Of a stretch of DNA of 64,000 nt, positions 12,844 through 24,418 are shown piece by piece; positions within the stretch are counted from its first letter, which is position 1, and every line of letters starts with the position of its first letter. Where the stretch lies: NCBI GenBank assembly GCA_037447655.1, contig JBBHKE010000195.1:82204-146203 (forward strand), read 5' to 3'. The notes beneath the pieces are model-generated. The model was not told the DNA's origin, searched no databases, and saw only the letters and a program-made list of their open reading frames with translations. Source of the stretch: Zygnema cylindricum (lineage: Eukaryota > Streptophyta > Zygnematophyceae > Zygnematales > Zygnemataceae). Both the position numbers and the translations under genes were made by a program.

Positions 12844-13809
12844 CAATGCCACATAAAGGTTTGCTTGATAATGATGATGCTGTCGGAGAATGCAAAGGAC
12901 AGTCTCCTTTTCGCCAGGAACTTAGCCCTGGTAAATCCTACTTACGTTTTGTCACATCGACGCCTACTGTTGCTTTTTGCGCTACATTTGCAGAGTACCT
13001 GTTTATATCTTTAGTGATCTACAATTTGTTTAGAAACAGTCCAGTTAATTTATTATTCTTTTTGACCGTGCGTCCAGCTATCACGGCAGCACTTTTTGAT
13101 GACAATGATAGCATCATGTTGTTTCTAAATAATTCCCGATCATCCAGTAAACAAGTACATGCCGAAAATTAGGGCACTCTTTTTATTTCTTATTTTATCC
13201 GAGTTTCCTAGCTGTCACGACGCACTTTTTTGAAGACATGTGCACTGTATTCCTTTTGTAGTCATTCCCGATCTTTTAACACATACACATAGTATCTTGC
13301 AATTTCTGAGTGCCACTTGATCTAGTCTGTGTACGTGGTCACATGACATTGGTCCTCCGTGTCTCGCCATTACCGTGACTATTTTTTCCCTCCGTTACAT
13401 CAACTTTTCCGTGCACAACTATGATATCGTGAATCCAACGATTGTAAAAGGTTACCACCTTTCCTTTCGATCGGCGATTCGGCGGTCTCACAAGAAATCT
13501 AGGACACGTGTGCACAGAGAAAAGAAAAGCCAATTTACCTGGAAAAAAAAACATTAACATTAATTGCGATACGCCGATTCACGATGTTCTCACGTTATTG
13601 TCTTATTCACCTCCTTATTTCGTGGACGCAACGCCTACCGTCCGATCTTGTTAAATTTGGTATGCGGATAAATTCCGTGTTCTGGACCAGAATAAAGATT
13701 CTTCTTGATCTTATTGTCAGAGCGCTCTTTATTTTCTGGTTTTTGGCCGTATTCGACTATTCGTGCACTTTTCTTCGTGCACTTTCCATGTTGGTGCAAG
13801 TAGACGCCC
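12844..13809. other. Divergent intergenic region
   Basis: This ~970-bp interval separates the minus-strand amidase gene from the plus-strand STN1 gene, so it probably contains both promoters. I see no coding exon with convincing splice signals and no clear TATA element. A first exon of the amidase gene could be hidden here. Confidence 0.4.
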
Positions 13810-16093
13810 ATGGATTGTGCTTCGAAGGAGAATGATGATGTTCCACCGGTTTTACTGTGGGGTCTTGACCCTTTGTTCCACTCTTGCTCTCCATTTTTTG
13901 CTTCTGCGATCTTGACAATGCAGCCAGCTCGAGATCTTCCTGGTATGTTGGCTCCAACTGTCTTTGGTTGAAAAAGTTTTTGTCTTTTGTGGAGTTACTT
14001 AGGTATTTTAGGGTTTTATTGGGTTCGTTAGCATGTTTGCACCAAATTTCTTCGATTGAGGAAGGTTTTTTCTTTTTCAGGGTTACTTAGGGTTTTTTAT
14101 GGCTTTTTAGGGTTTTTAAGGGTTTATTAGGGTTTATAGGGTTTTAAGTAATTTTAGGGTTGGCTGGTATGTTGGCTCCAAAGTCCTCTTGTTGAAAAAG
14201 GTGTTGTCTTTCAGGGATGCTAGGATTTTTAGGCTCGGATGCTGTGTGGGCTCCTAATCGGTCTTTTAGGGTTTTTTTTCGAGGCTTTTTAAGGTTTATC
14301 GGGGTGGGATAGCGTGTTGGCTCCAAGTTTCTTTGGTTGAAGAAGGCCTTGTCTTTTAAGGGTCCCTCTCCCTCTCCCTCTTCCTCTCCTCTCCCCCTCT
14401 CCCTCCGCCTCCCCCTCCCCCCCCCCCCCCGCCCCCTCCCCCGCCCCCTCCCCCTCCCACTCTCTCTTCCTCTCCCCCTCCGACTTCCTCTCCCGCTCCC
14501 TCTCCCTCTCCCTCTCCTTCTCCCTTTCCAACCCTCTCCTCTTCTCCCTCTCCCCCTCCCACCTGGGATACTGGACAGGAAGCATGTTATGGTGTGGACG
14601 GCCGGTCCGTGAAGTTGAAATCATGGGCCTTGTTGTTGATTTGCAAAACAAAGGACCTTTTCTCCGATTTGTAGGTAAAGCAATTTTATCACAGAACTCA
14701 CTTTCCCTTTCTCTTCCTCCCTCCCTCCCTCCCTCCCTCCCACCATCCTTCCAAAAGGAAAGATGTTTATTTTCTTAAACTAGAAATGTTTTGTCTCTAA
14801 TTATTCCTAAGGCCTGTGGTTGTACCGCGTTGCATTTGTATTTTGCCCTTAGGTTCTCCTTACAAGTTTTTGTCTATAGATTTCCATCGTCCATAAGACA
14901 TTTATTAAGAACATATTAAGTACTGAAGTACAGTCTGAAGTGTCATTTAATATTCTAAATAAAATAGTATTAGATTTGTTGTTCGAAAAAGGTAAAAACA
15001 AATCCTTAGATATGGTACTACTTGTTAAATGTAGTTTGGTACTTGAGTTATCTACAGTTTTTTGCATCTCGTCCGATGATGTAATTTTGATTCATTTATT
15101 TTTATTTCTATTTTTTTTTGTAATTTTTTTTGTTTTCTTGCTTGTTGTGACTTTTGTCCCTTACAATGGCAGTGGATGATGGAAGCGGTTGTCTTCCTTG
15201 CATTATTTGGCGACAATCACGGTCGATTGGGCAGCAAATCTTGCACAAAGAAACGACAAAACTTGTATGTCTTTGTTATCCTTTTAGTGTTTTCCTCCCA
15301 ATTTGGGACTAGTTGTTTGGAAATTTCCTGCTTTTGGGTGTTAGTTGGTTTTCTACGTTAAGAGTGCTCGGTTATTGATAAGAAGTTTAGACCGTGGGGT
15401 GAGGTTGCTCGCTCCTTCCCAAAGTAACAGACCTCAAGAAGGAGGTGGGAAAACAAGTGTTTCAAGTCAAGAAGGAATCATTATTGGTATGGATTGTTGT
15501 ATAGTTTCATGTCAAGAATGAAGTGTTATTGGTTTTATGGAATGTTGTACAGTTTTGAGTCAATAATGACGCTCTTATTGCTATGCGAATTTGTATTTTG
15601 ACCAATACAGTTAGAAGTTGGCTGTCTGGTTCGCGTTCAAGGCGTGCCTTCACTCTTCAGAAATCAACATCAGTTAACGGTGAATTCTCTTCGTAAGCAT
15701 TTTCCTCCATACCTTGTTTGTTGCAAATCAGGACACCTCAGAGTCAGGCTGGTAGGAAAATCTTATTAATGTTGTATTTTATTGTAATATCCCGGGCTAA
15801 TAAATTTCCACTGTTAGTATGTTTAGTTTGATAACAAAAAGAGCGATGGCACGATTTTGTGACCAGTATTGATTCACGATTTTCTTTTGTGTTGCTTGAT
15901 TTTTCCTTGACTGTTGTTGTTTTTAAAGCTCTTTGTGCATCTTGAGATGTTTTTTTCTAAGGAAGTGTACCTTCTGCACAAGAAACATGGTGAAGAAAAC
16001 TGGATTGTTTATGCTCCTGAAGAAGTTGTTGCTGGTAATAAAGAAAGGAAGTCAATAGAGGAGATTCTAAGCACTTTAGTGAAGGTTGAATGA
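13810..16093 (+). CDS. STN1: CST telomere-capping complex subunit STN1
   Basis: Exons 13810-13942, 14579-14674, 15173-15264, 15611-15692, 15732-15751 and 15962-16093 join in frame through GT-AG introns and encode about 184 residues, near the size of plant STN1. The N-terminus has VLLWGLDPLF, which is like the animal STN1 signature LLWGLDPVF. It is followed by GRPVREVEIMGLVVDL, FVVDDGSGCLPCIIW (the OB-fold D-D-G/S-T/S-G strand) and EVGCLVRVQGVPSLF, the next OB strands. STN1 binds single-stranded telomeric DNA with CTC1 and TEN1 and helps DNA polymerase alpha fill in the C-strand. The start ATG at 13810 directly precedes the conserved block. The 20-nt fifth exon is the least certain part; the terminal exon could begin at 15947. 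Intron 1 carries telomere-like repeats and a long pyrimidine tract. Confidence 0.88.
13943..14340 (+). repeat. Intronic minisatellite with degenerate TTTAGGG telomere-like repeats
   Basis: Three imperfect units begin near 13941, 14163 and 14308, each with GTATGTTGGCTCCAA (or GCGTGTTGGCTCCAA) followed by a TTGGTTGAAAAAG-type segment and runs of TTAGGGTTTT. The first unit contains the real STN1 exon 1 donor site; the others are donor look-alikes. The GGGTTT runs are degenerate plant-type telomere words, not a clean array. Confidence 0.7.
14357..14570 (+). repeat. Polypyrimidine (C/T) microsatellite before STN1 exon 2
   Basis: A ~210-bp almost pure C/T tract (CCCTCT units, with a run of Cs near 14418-14430) ends just upstream of the CAG acceptor at 14578. 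It creates spurious Pro/Leu/Ser and Gly/Glu/Arg reading frames on both strands that should not be called genes. A second TCCC tract lies at 14725-14745. Confidence 0.85.
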
Positions 16094-19000
16094 GTTGGAG
16101 GAGATTATAAGTACTTCAGTCAAGATTGGATGAAGCCTGTAGGGGAATAAGCACTTTAATTTGCATTAGCCACATTAAAGGTTTCACTTCACACCTGGCA
16201 TTCCCTAATCATGCTTTGCCTCTTTGCTTTCATACGGTACATCTTGTATTGCTACATGTGTTTCTGTTTATTCGACCTTTAAACTCATTGTTCTTTGTGC
16301 ACACTTGTCGAATGTTTACCTGACGGTTGCGATGAAATGTCAAGATTCTCACCTTTGTATTGACAGTCTCCAATTGGAAAACCGGATACGTGTGCACCTT
16401 AGAAAAGTTGATTTGAGTGGCGGATAAAACATTAGTGCTGATAACGATAGACAGTGTAGTCATTCTCAGTTTCACCAGGAAGTTAAACACACCTAGGTAG
16501 ATCATCTCATAGTCCACAAACATCTCTAACCAATATAGGTACACTGCTCATCTCTATTAGAGTTAATCATTCTAATTCGAGCAAGTATTTTATGACCCAA
16601 AATGTAAACTAGTGTTAATAACACTTTTTAGTTATATGGCACATAATTAGGTTCGTGGCAGAGCATAATATGGTGTAATTAAGTATAATAAAGTGTTAAC
16701 GCTAATAATTCACGAAACTCGAATAGCAATGGGCAGAGTAGCATTGTGATTTGTTTTATGTTAATTGATTTACTTTGGGGTGACTGGGGGATACAGAGAA
16801 AGAAGTTGACTCCAACTTTGAGCTTCTTCACTGGGCTAATTGTTTACGCCTCATGAAGCCTTTGCCTCCCACTCATCCGGGTCTTCTTTGACCCAATACC
16901 ATATTTTCGCCAAAAAAATTCAATCAATTATGAACGACTAGTTTCCAGCCCACCCAAAAAAAAATGTATGTTTTCTTCACCGAGGGCCTTGACATTGCAG
17001 TGATTTGGATTGGAACGATTCGAATGAATTGTGCTTTGTGGTCAACTTATTATGTTTTCTCTCTCCCTCTCTCTCCCTTTCTCTCCCTCTCTCTCCCTTT
17101 CTCTCCCTCCCTCTCCCTCTCTCTGCAGTTACGGTCACAAGTTCGTATTTGTGTTGTGCTTTATCTGTCGTTGAAACAAACATTGATGGAAATTGGCTAT
17201 AAATAATAGTGATGTTGTTGGGAGTCACCTTTGGGCAATGGAAATACTCTGTGAGGATTTGTAATTTTACACCAATGAAATGTCTTAGGACATAGCGGGA
17301 AAATAATCTAAAGGCGAAGGAATCTACAAAAATGAATATACAAAATTTAGTGTTTAGAACTGAAGTGATGCTTCTTTATCGATTGCAGTGAAGGCGGAGA
17401 AGAAATTTATTGATTTAAGGAGGAAACTCCTTCGTGACAGCAAATACGGAGTATTGAAATTGTGAAAACAAGGATCTTATCCGTACGATCTTTAGGATGA
17501 TAAGAAAAAGGGGAGAGAGTGATTGACACTCTTAGTGTATAGTTAATGACAAGAGATAAGGCATAGAAAAGTGAAAGGTACAAAAGTTGTTGCAGTTAGG
17601 GTTGAGGTTGTAAATTATTATGGTGTGTTGATGTGATGAGGATGCGTTTGGGGCAAAATTCCTTTCCATTGTACAGTTTCAATAGCCACAGAAGTGTAGT
17701 TTAGCTTTCATTTTATAGCTGTATGTAGCACTTTAAAGATTACTAATATCACTTTGTATTGAAATAGTTACAAATGTCAATGTCAAAATTTTGTACGATA
17801 TTCCACTCGCTTTATATACAAACTACTTGAAAATGTTTGGCATTACACTAAAAAAAAAATCAATAGATCAAATTTCAGATATGATCGGCAAATCCCTGAA
17901 ACAACTGTGTTCCTTTGGGAATGAATAGTGCATGGATGTGATGCAATTTCAGAACCTATCGCACCGACCAGTTTTGGCTTCTTATGGACAACAATAATAA
18001 CAATGATAACAAAGGCGATAATATTGTTGATGATCAACAAGACAGGATCAGAATGGTTTTGTCTAAATGACGTTTTGGATAGGAGATATTGTCATACTGA
18101 ACACAAATGGAGGCTCGATTAGGAGAAATTGATAATGGAGTAAGAACCATAGTCTGGGCGTGGAACGAAATGTTAGAGTAGGGGTTCCTTACATTCAAAA
18201 TTCCATCAAAAAGTTGATTGCCCATGTCATATTAAAAACAAAACCATTTTCACAAATGAAAAAACAAAAATATATTAAATGCCATCAACAAGCTACTACA
18301 ATGTTCCAGGATGTAGTGTAGGCGACATTCTGACTTAGGAAATAATAAAATAAGATTCCAAACCTTGGGAACAAAAAAAAGTGGTGGGGTAGAAGCCAGT
18401 GCCAAGGCTGTTGATGCTAAGCTAGGCTGAAAAAAATACTTTATTCCATTTCGGAACACAATTTTTTTTTACAAAACCACCAAAGAACGAAGAAGACAGA
18501 AGCCAATGTAATGAACTGCTTTTAGGTACATATTTACTTCCACCAGATAAGCTGCCCGAATATGTAGTCTCGTTGAAGATAGCTCTCAATAAAGAGTAAC
18601 CGTGTATTTTAGTCGTTGATTAACTTCCCTTTTTTTTTTGCAATAAATGAAGCAGATAGGTCAAGCCGTGTCATGAGAAAGTCTTTCTTACATCGTTCAA
18701 CGTCTGATTCTGCTTTTATTTTCCGATCATTCGAAAGTTAACAAAAATAAAATCCCGCCGAATTCCTCCATTACTTCATAAATTTCTTCCTTTCAGCGCA
18801 TACAATATATGGTATGAATTCAGCCATAGCAATGCTCTTCTTGCCATTGTTCTTTCGAAGAAATGTTCATCTTTTCGTTTTGCCAACAAGTTTCTTCCAG
18901 AAACGCCTCATAAAGGAAGAGACCTTTATGTGATACCCTTTCTTCGTTTGCTTCTTCGAGTATTCCACATAATTGTGTAAAGCAATATAGCGAGAACCTG

Positions 19001-20511
19001 TGGTACTTCTGCTCCTCGCACGAGTAGAGTAATCCATAAGGCATCAAATGATCATCGTTGAAAACATTGATGAGACACATAAATGGTAAGTCATAGCTCT
19101 GGTTCAGAAAAAGACTTAGATACTTAGTCTATTTTGGCAACCGTCGTTGAAAGTCGAAACGATGAAAAATGATTGAGTGGATTGATTAAATTTTGAAATG
19201 AGCTCTTACAGCCCGCTTCGAGCACATGCTAGTTAGGACAGTTTCCAGTGCTTCATAACCCATTCGGAATTTTTAAGTTTAAGTGGGGAGCCTTCTCTAT
19301 TTTTGCTGTTTTTGCGGTCTTGTAGCCTCTATACATGGCCGTACTCACTTCGTGTATCCAGCGTACAGAAAAGTACAAGGGGTGTAAATTTCTTTGCTGA
19401 ACAAGTAAGATCGTCGGTATTCGAATGCAAATTTCAGGGACGAGCGCCAAAAAGACAAAGCGTGAAAATTCGACGAAATTTTTGTCGGTCTGGACGGTGG
19501 TCAGCGTTACGAATGGTGTACGCTTGACAGCCTGCGGATTATGCCACGTTCTGCTTGAAGCCTTGAACTCACGACAGCCTGAATGATGTCACGCTTATGC
19601 TGATATTTAAGAACATCATTTCGGATTTTTACGTGGAAAAAATGTGTACGTGGAGGCTACTGTACCAGAGCCGCTCTAAAGCCTGAAAGGCACACAATGA
19701 TGTGCAACCTATAAATCAAAAATGATTGAACGGCTCGAGTACTCTCCACGTATATATACATTTTTGTTTCCGATTGTTTTTGCACGTTAAACCTATGACT
19801 GTACTTGTCGTCGTGCTTTTGACTGGGTGCCCGAGTTTGAAGAGTGCGTAATTTCAGTGCGAAGTTCACAAATGATGCGGAATAGCGCAATGATGAAATT
19901 TTCGTGCGTACTAACGCTAATAGTGATTCGCAGTTACTTGTGCGAAGACAAAGTGCAAGTGTGTCTTCCTCTTAGAGTGACGAAGTGGGTCTTATATTGG
20001 TGTTATCAATTCTATACCAGATCCTAATGACCTGGCTGCTTTTGAACCTTTCAAGAATTAGCTTTAAGGAAAAGACAACTGGTATTATAGACTCTATTTT
20101 AGGTTTAAGTCCAGAATTTAGGCACATACATGGTATTGTTAACGCTAATAGCGATTCACGTTGTACTGTGTCGGTTCAGAAGTTCGAACACGCTTGGAAA
20201 TTCTATATAAAGTAAATTAGTACTATATGCGTATCTGTACGATCTGTTTCAGTATAATACGCGTACACAACGGAGAAACCACATTTAAACTTTCAATTGT
20301 TTTCGCACATTTCAGCTAGGATCCATTCTAGTTCATGTCCTAAACGTAAACGTAAGTTTTCAACCATAGTGTGGTTTCAATAGATTTTCGTGAATGGTGT
20401 CCGTACGCGTACGGCCTCTTCTTGCAGGCTCGCTTCCTCTCTCTCACACAATTTTTGTTTCCATTCAGCCTTTGTAGTGGCAGCCATAGCCATAGCTGAG
20501 GTTACTAAATA
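16094..20511. other. Gene-free stretch between STN1 and the LON gene
   Basis: No exon here matches a family I know. A CT-rich microsatellite lies at about 17058-17125. An 86-codon minus-strand frame at 18820-19080 has balanced composition but no recognised motif and no clear splice partners. The last ~900 bp is GTAC-rich like the dispersed repeats elsewhere. Confidence 0.45.
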
Positions 20512-21209
20512 ATGTCGGCCGTATCTGGCTCTATGGCTTCCGCTATTTCAGGCATCACCATAAATAGAGCTTTCCGTATCGAGGCGGCTGGGAGGCCATT
20601 AGTACATGGAAACCTAAATTTAAACTTAAAATTAAACGGTGGCGGTAAAATATCGTCTTTACGATCATATTCTCCTCCTCGTCATTTGCATGGAACTGCT
20701 GACGTCACACTGGATGTACAAAGATTAGCTGCAGGAAACCCTGGACCATGTCCGCTTCAGAGGAGAAAGAGAAGAAGGAATACAAGACTTGTCTGTCAAA
20801 GCAGTCTCGGAAATGAAAAGGAAGATGGTTTAGTAGAATTGCCACTATTTCCCTTGCCACTTGTCCTTTTTCCAGGGGCTATGCTTCCGCTTCAGATCTT
20901 TGAGTACCGTTATCGGATTCTTATGCACACACTTCTACATACTGATCTCCGTTTTGGCGTTGTTTATTCTGGCAAAGAAGCAGGAGGAACAGCCGCTGTT
21001 GGCTGCGTAGGAGAAGTAATAAAACATGAGAAGTTACCAGATGATCGTTTTTTTTTAATTTGTCGCGGTCAAGAACGCTTCCGAGTGGTTGATATTGTAC
21101 GGAGTCGTCCGTACCTTGTTGCTAAAGTCGTATGGTTGGAGGATCGTCCCTCAGGACCAGTACTGGATCAAGATCCTGTGGTGAAAGACGATGAAGTAAT
21201 CAAAAAAAG
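20512..21209 (+). CDS. Plastid-type LON N-terminal (PF02190) domain protein, 3' part lost at gap
   Basis: The reading frame starts at ATG 20512 and runs about 232 codons until the assembly gap. Residues 1-~100 are Ser/Arg/Asn-rich with few acids, consistent with a chloroplast transit peptide. From about residue 107 the protein reads LVELPLFPLPLVLFPGAMLP then LQIFEYRYRILM, the classic start of the LON substrate-binding domain, followed by RFGVVYSGK, VGCVGEVIKHEKLPDDRFFL and GQERFRVVDI. Plants have several stand-alone LON-domain proteins without ATPase or protease domains; this is probably one, imported into plastids. The C-terminal half expected after KDDEVIKK is absent: the codons run into ten Ns, and what follows is unrelated repeat sequence. 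Confidence 0.85.
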
Positions 21210-21219
21210 NNNNNNNNNN
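21210..21219. other. Assembly gap (10 N)
   Basis: Ten undetermined bases interrupt the LON-domain gene. The sequence right after them resembles dispersed repeat DNA near 1300-1500, so the gap probably stands for more missing sequence than ten bases, or for a misjoin. Confidence 0.95.
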
Positions 21220-21289
21220 ATATATTGTCACACCTCTCTCTCATTCTTTCTCTCTCTCAGGCTTTGCCAGCAAGGCACCTTTAATCACT

Positions 21290-21480
21290 TATCTATCAAG
21301 TTGTGCCAACAAGACACCTACTCGCATTTGTGTTTTATTGCGATTGGTGCCACAGAGGTTGTTGTTCAAATGTCGACAATAGTCAACTATTTTAAAAGCA
21401 CAAAATCTCAACGTCGTTTCTATACGACCAAATGCATATTAAAATATCTAGCAGCTTACGTGAATGTACAATTTCTACCT
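21290..21480 (+). repeat. Dispersed repeat C
   Basis: This segment resembles 1310-1500: both have AGTTGTGCCA or GGTTGTGCCA, then AAAAGCACAAAATCT, ATATCTAGCAG and GAATGTACAATTT in the same order and orientation. It is non-coding and probably part of an old transposon family. Confidence 0.6.
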
Positions 21481-21749
21481 TCTGATTTTGTATTGCTGCA
21501 CCAACGGTGATGAGGTTCTTTTGAAAATAACAATATGTACAAATGGACAACCATTTGTAATGTACATGAATGGCAATAGAGGTGTGACAATATATCCTTC
21601 AACAAATATTTTTTTGTCCAACAGGGTGGAATCAAATCCACCTAATCTTAAGGCATACGCCCTTAGCCACATGTAAGGTTGTTACCTCACGTGCATCATG
21701 GATCATATCTTACTTTTCGAATTGTTCCAATCGTATGCGTAAAGTGTAT

Positions 21750-21788
21750 GGCTAGTGTCCTCCTCGAGGACTCTTGAGGACACTAGCC
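21750..21788. repeat. Perfect 13-bp inverted repeat (hairpin)
   Basis: GGCTAGTGTCCTC at 21750-21762 is the exact reverse complement of GAGGACACTAGCC at 21776-21788, with a 13-base spacer that itself contains CTCGAG. It lies just upstream of the truncated LINE copy. It could be a small foldback or a relic of a transposon end. Confidence 0.75.
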
Positions 21789-21839
21789 AAACACTAGATA
21801 GCTGTCAGACGCACAAGTTCCATTTTTGATCTTAACCTG

Positions 21840-22906
21840 TTGTTTTGCTTAGCGCCCTTTCTTTCTTGCGTGGACTTTACCACCTATGACTTTTTTTTGT
21901 CTTCCCTAAAAGATTTTGACGACAATTTTTTTGGTGTGCTTCATTACCTCGTTGGTCGTGGGATTTTTGATCGTCTAGAGGGGCCACTCGCTCGTCAACA
22001 AGCCAGCCTCCATATTTGTAGCGGTGGTTTACGTTTGATTTCTGTGGCCAAAGTTGCGCCAGCCGCGTAATTGGTTAGTTCGGCTTTGGTGGTTCCTACC
22101 ATCACTTCTCATTTCATTGTGGATGATGTCCCCATTCTGGCGCAATTGTCTCTAAGGTGGAAGAAGGGATGTTTCCATTTCACCAAGTTCTCCTTTCCGC
22201 TCGTGCGCTACTTCCCCTAGATGCTCAAAACCAAGTTCCACCTTTTCATTCTCTCATGGCCAACACTAAATTCCAACTTCAACAACGCATATCTAAGCAA
22301 GTGGTCGCCGCTGATTTTACCAACCTCTTGGAGGAGCTACCTTCTTCTAAAGCGCGTGCTCATTTACATTCGTGTTTAGGGACTAGGGCTAGTGAGTGGC
22401 TTCTAGCAATACCATTTTTTTTGACGCTCCGTCTATCCTCCGACCAATTTACTTCTACTCTACGCTTGCGGTTCGGTTTGCCTCACCCTCCCCTTTTGGG
22501 GGGGGGCTCGGTGCATTTGTAACCAACCAATTGATGCTGAGGGAATCCATTTGCTTCGTTGCTCGCATGGGGGGGAACTAACTGTCGCGCATGATTTGGT
22601 GTCCGATGCCATTGTTGCCATTGGTGCCGAGGCGGGCTACACCGTCATACGTGAAGTTTATAATATACTTCCACCTTGTCCCCAATCTAAGGATTCTCCA
22701 AGCCCTCGAGTTGACTTAGTTTTTATTCATCGTGTTGGGAGGACGCTTGGCAATGTGGTCCTCACGGATCTGGCTAGGACACACATTTCATCTCGCGCGA
22801 CTTCGTATCCAGGTGTGGCGGCTCGAGATGCCGCAACTACAAAAGAAAGAGACTACGCTCAACAAGTCCCGTCGGACCAATTTGTCCCATTTGCAGTGGA
22901 GATTTT
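21840..22906 (+). pseudogene. Non-LTR retrotransposon (LINE) copy 1, 5'-truncated ORF
   Basis: Translated fragments in shifting frames match the C-terminal third of the LINE at 45360-48470. FDRLEGPLARQQASLHICSG pairs with FDRESGPSARIQASLPVCTG, and LLRCSHGGELTVAHD with FLRCSHGGDLILAHD. The conserved tail VAARDAA..KERDYA and AVEIF follow. The region corresponds to the RT thumb and a C-terminal Cys/His plus nuclease-like region; the RT catalytic core is absent, as expected of a 5'-truncated LINE. Frame changes and an in-frame stop near 22068 show decay. The ORF is cut at 22906 by a solo LTR and resumes at 24160. Confidence 0.75.
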
Positions 22907-24159
22907 TGAAACTTTGTTACCTCCATTGCCCACAAAAATCGCAGATCCAAAAGAAGCTAATCTAGAAAGTGGCAACCTCAAGTTGATATAAACCAAAATG
23001 ACTGACTCTTTCACAATCAAAAACCCATTATAGCTTCACCCTTGTGAAATAAGACTTTCTGTGTGCTCAATTCCACCACAGAATGCAAAGTTAGAATATG
23101 AGTTTTGGACACATTCACCCAATTTGACTTTCCATTAGAAATGCAGCCACCCTGGCAAGAAAAAACTATGACCGACTACACCCCTGTGTAGCCTGGACTC
23201 CTCTGAGTCCGCAACAAAAAGAATCACTGAAAATGGTCAAGTAAATTGATTGTTGTGGCTGGACTCCTCTGAGTCCGCAACAAAAAGAATCACTGAAAAT
23301 GGTCAAGTAAATTGATTGTTGTGGCTGGCCAAAGTTTGCCTTTTATACAAGATGCTCTCTGGGAGAGGCGACTACCTACCCAAAAAATTCTAAGTCCTAT
23401 ATTCTCTCTAAGACCCTATCTACTGACGTACGGCACCAATCACTTTACAATACCGTACAAAAAAGTACAGGTGCCGGTGTACTTTCTGTACAACCATCTT
23501 ACGATATGGCCGAAATGTCGACACATGTCATATCCCTGGTTATTCCCGTAATCGTCAGAGTCGCCGCAATCGAATGTTGACATGCCACGTGTCACTTGAC
23601 GTGGCGATGGCCGTAAAATGCCAAAATTACATATGTCGCGATCGCGGCGCCTATCGTGGTCGTCCGATCAAATCCGGCTATATTTTTAGCCGTTGAAAAT
23701 AACCGCGCGGTATTTGTTTCGTGTTCAAAACAAATGTGTGATAAACGTTTCATACAATACATAAAATCATACTCTGTACTATCTATAACTGTAACTATGC
23801 ACTACGTTTATATTTCCCGTTTAATGAACTTTTGTACTTCTAACTATTTAAAAACATATCAAACCCCATGTGTACTTGCACAAGTCCTAGACTTAACGGA
23901 CAAAGCTACCGTCTATCGAAATCTTGATGGACGATAGGTTTCAGGATCAATTCCTCGATCCATCAATATCCATTTTAGTAAACCTACCATTTATCTACAC
24001 CTGTCTCTTTGGAGAGCTTAGGCAGCCATGGCCCTAGCTCCCTTTCCAGCCTTCAGTGACTACAACAAGTGTTGGGGCTTGGAGAAAGGAGTCTGAGGCA
24101 GACTACCTCTACGCTTTTTCTATCCTAATAAAGTCCTAGAAAATACTCAAATATCAACA
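22907..24159 (-). mobile_element. Solo LTR of a Copia element
   Basis: The 1253-bp unit starts TG and ends CA and is flanked by the 5-bp duplication ATTTT (22902-22906 and 24160-24164). It aligns along its length with the LTRs at 48471-49448 and 57962-59021: GCCGACTCCAAG-type start, GAGTCCGCA hairpin, GTACAGGTGCCGG palindrome, CAACAAGTG and GGCAGAC end. No internal region remains, as after LTR-LTR recombination. Closing over the duplication restores the LINE frame AVEIFDLW. Confidence 0.88.
23195..23326 (+). repeat. Perfect 66-bp tandem duplication inside the solo LTR
   Basis: Two identical 66-bp units each begin with GGACTCCTCTGAGTCC, a 6-bp hairpin with a CTCT loop. The related LTRs carry only one unit, so the duplication is specific to this copy and recent. 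Confidence 0.9.
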
Positions 24160-24418
24160 ATTTTTTGATCTTTGGACAAGTCTTTCGATGACTTCCTTCG
24201 TCATTGTGCGAGAAAAACGGCTGAATTTTGAGGTCTAAGCAGTCCTCCACCGAGTCTTTTGGTTATGTTTTTCCGACAACGTGTCTCAATTACTCTTCAA
24301 AGGGCGCAAACTACTGCTCTCTTTCGACGTAGCACACTAGCTGAGGATCGGCGAGGTCTTGCAGACCTTCCTCCAAGGGACCCGGTTTATATCCATGATC
24401 TCCGTGGTTGTGGACCTT
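24160..24418 (+). pseudogene. LINE copy 1, C-terminal tail beyond the solo LTR
   Basis: After the ATTTT duplication the LINE resumes with frame shifts: FDDFLRHCARK and SSPPPSLL, then FFRQRVSITLQRA, match DEFLRTCARR, SPPPSVLTSFYRQRLSMALQRV of copy 2. It ends ADLPPRDP...DLRGCG and a TAG at about 24418, parallel to ELPQ...DLQGC in copy 2. Confidence 0.7.

Noticed and set aside
14289-14651. Gly/Glu/Arg-rich minus and Pro/Leu-rich plus frames
   Set aside because: Translation of the C/T microsatellite in STN1 intron 1.
18820-19080. 86-codon minus-strand open frame with balanced composition
   Set aside because: No recognised family and no consistent neighbouring exons; kept only as a note in the gene-free stretch.
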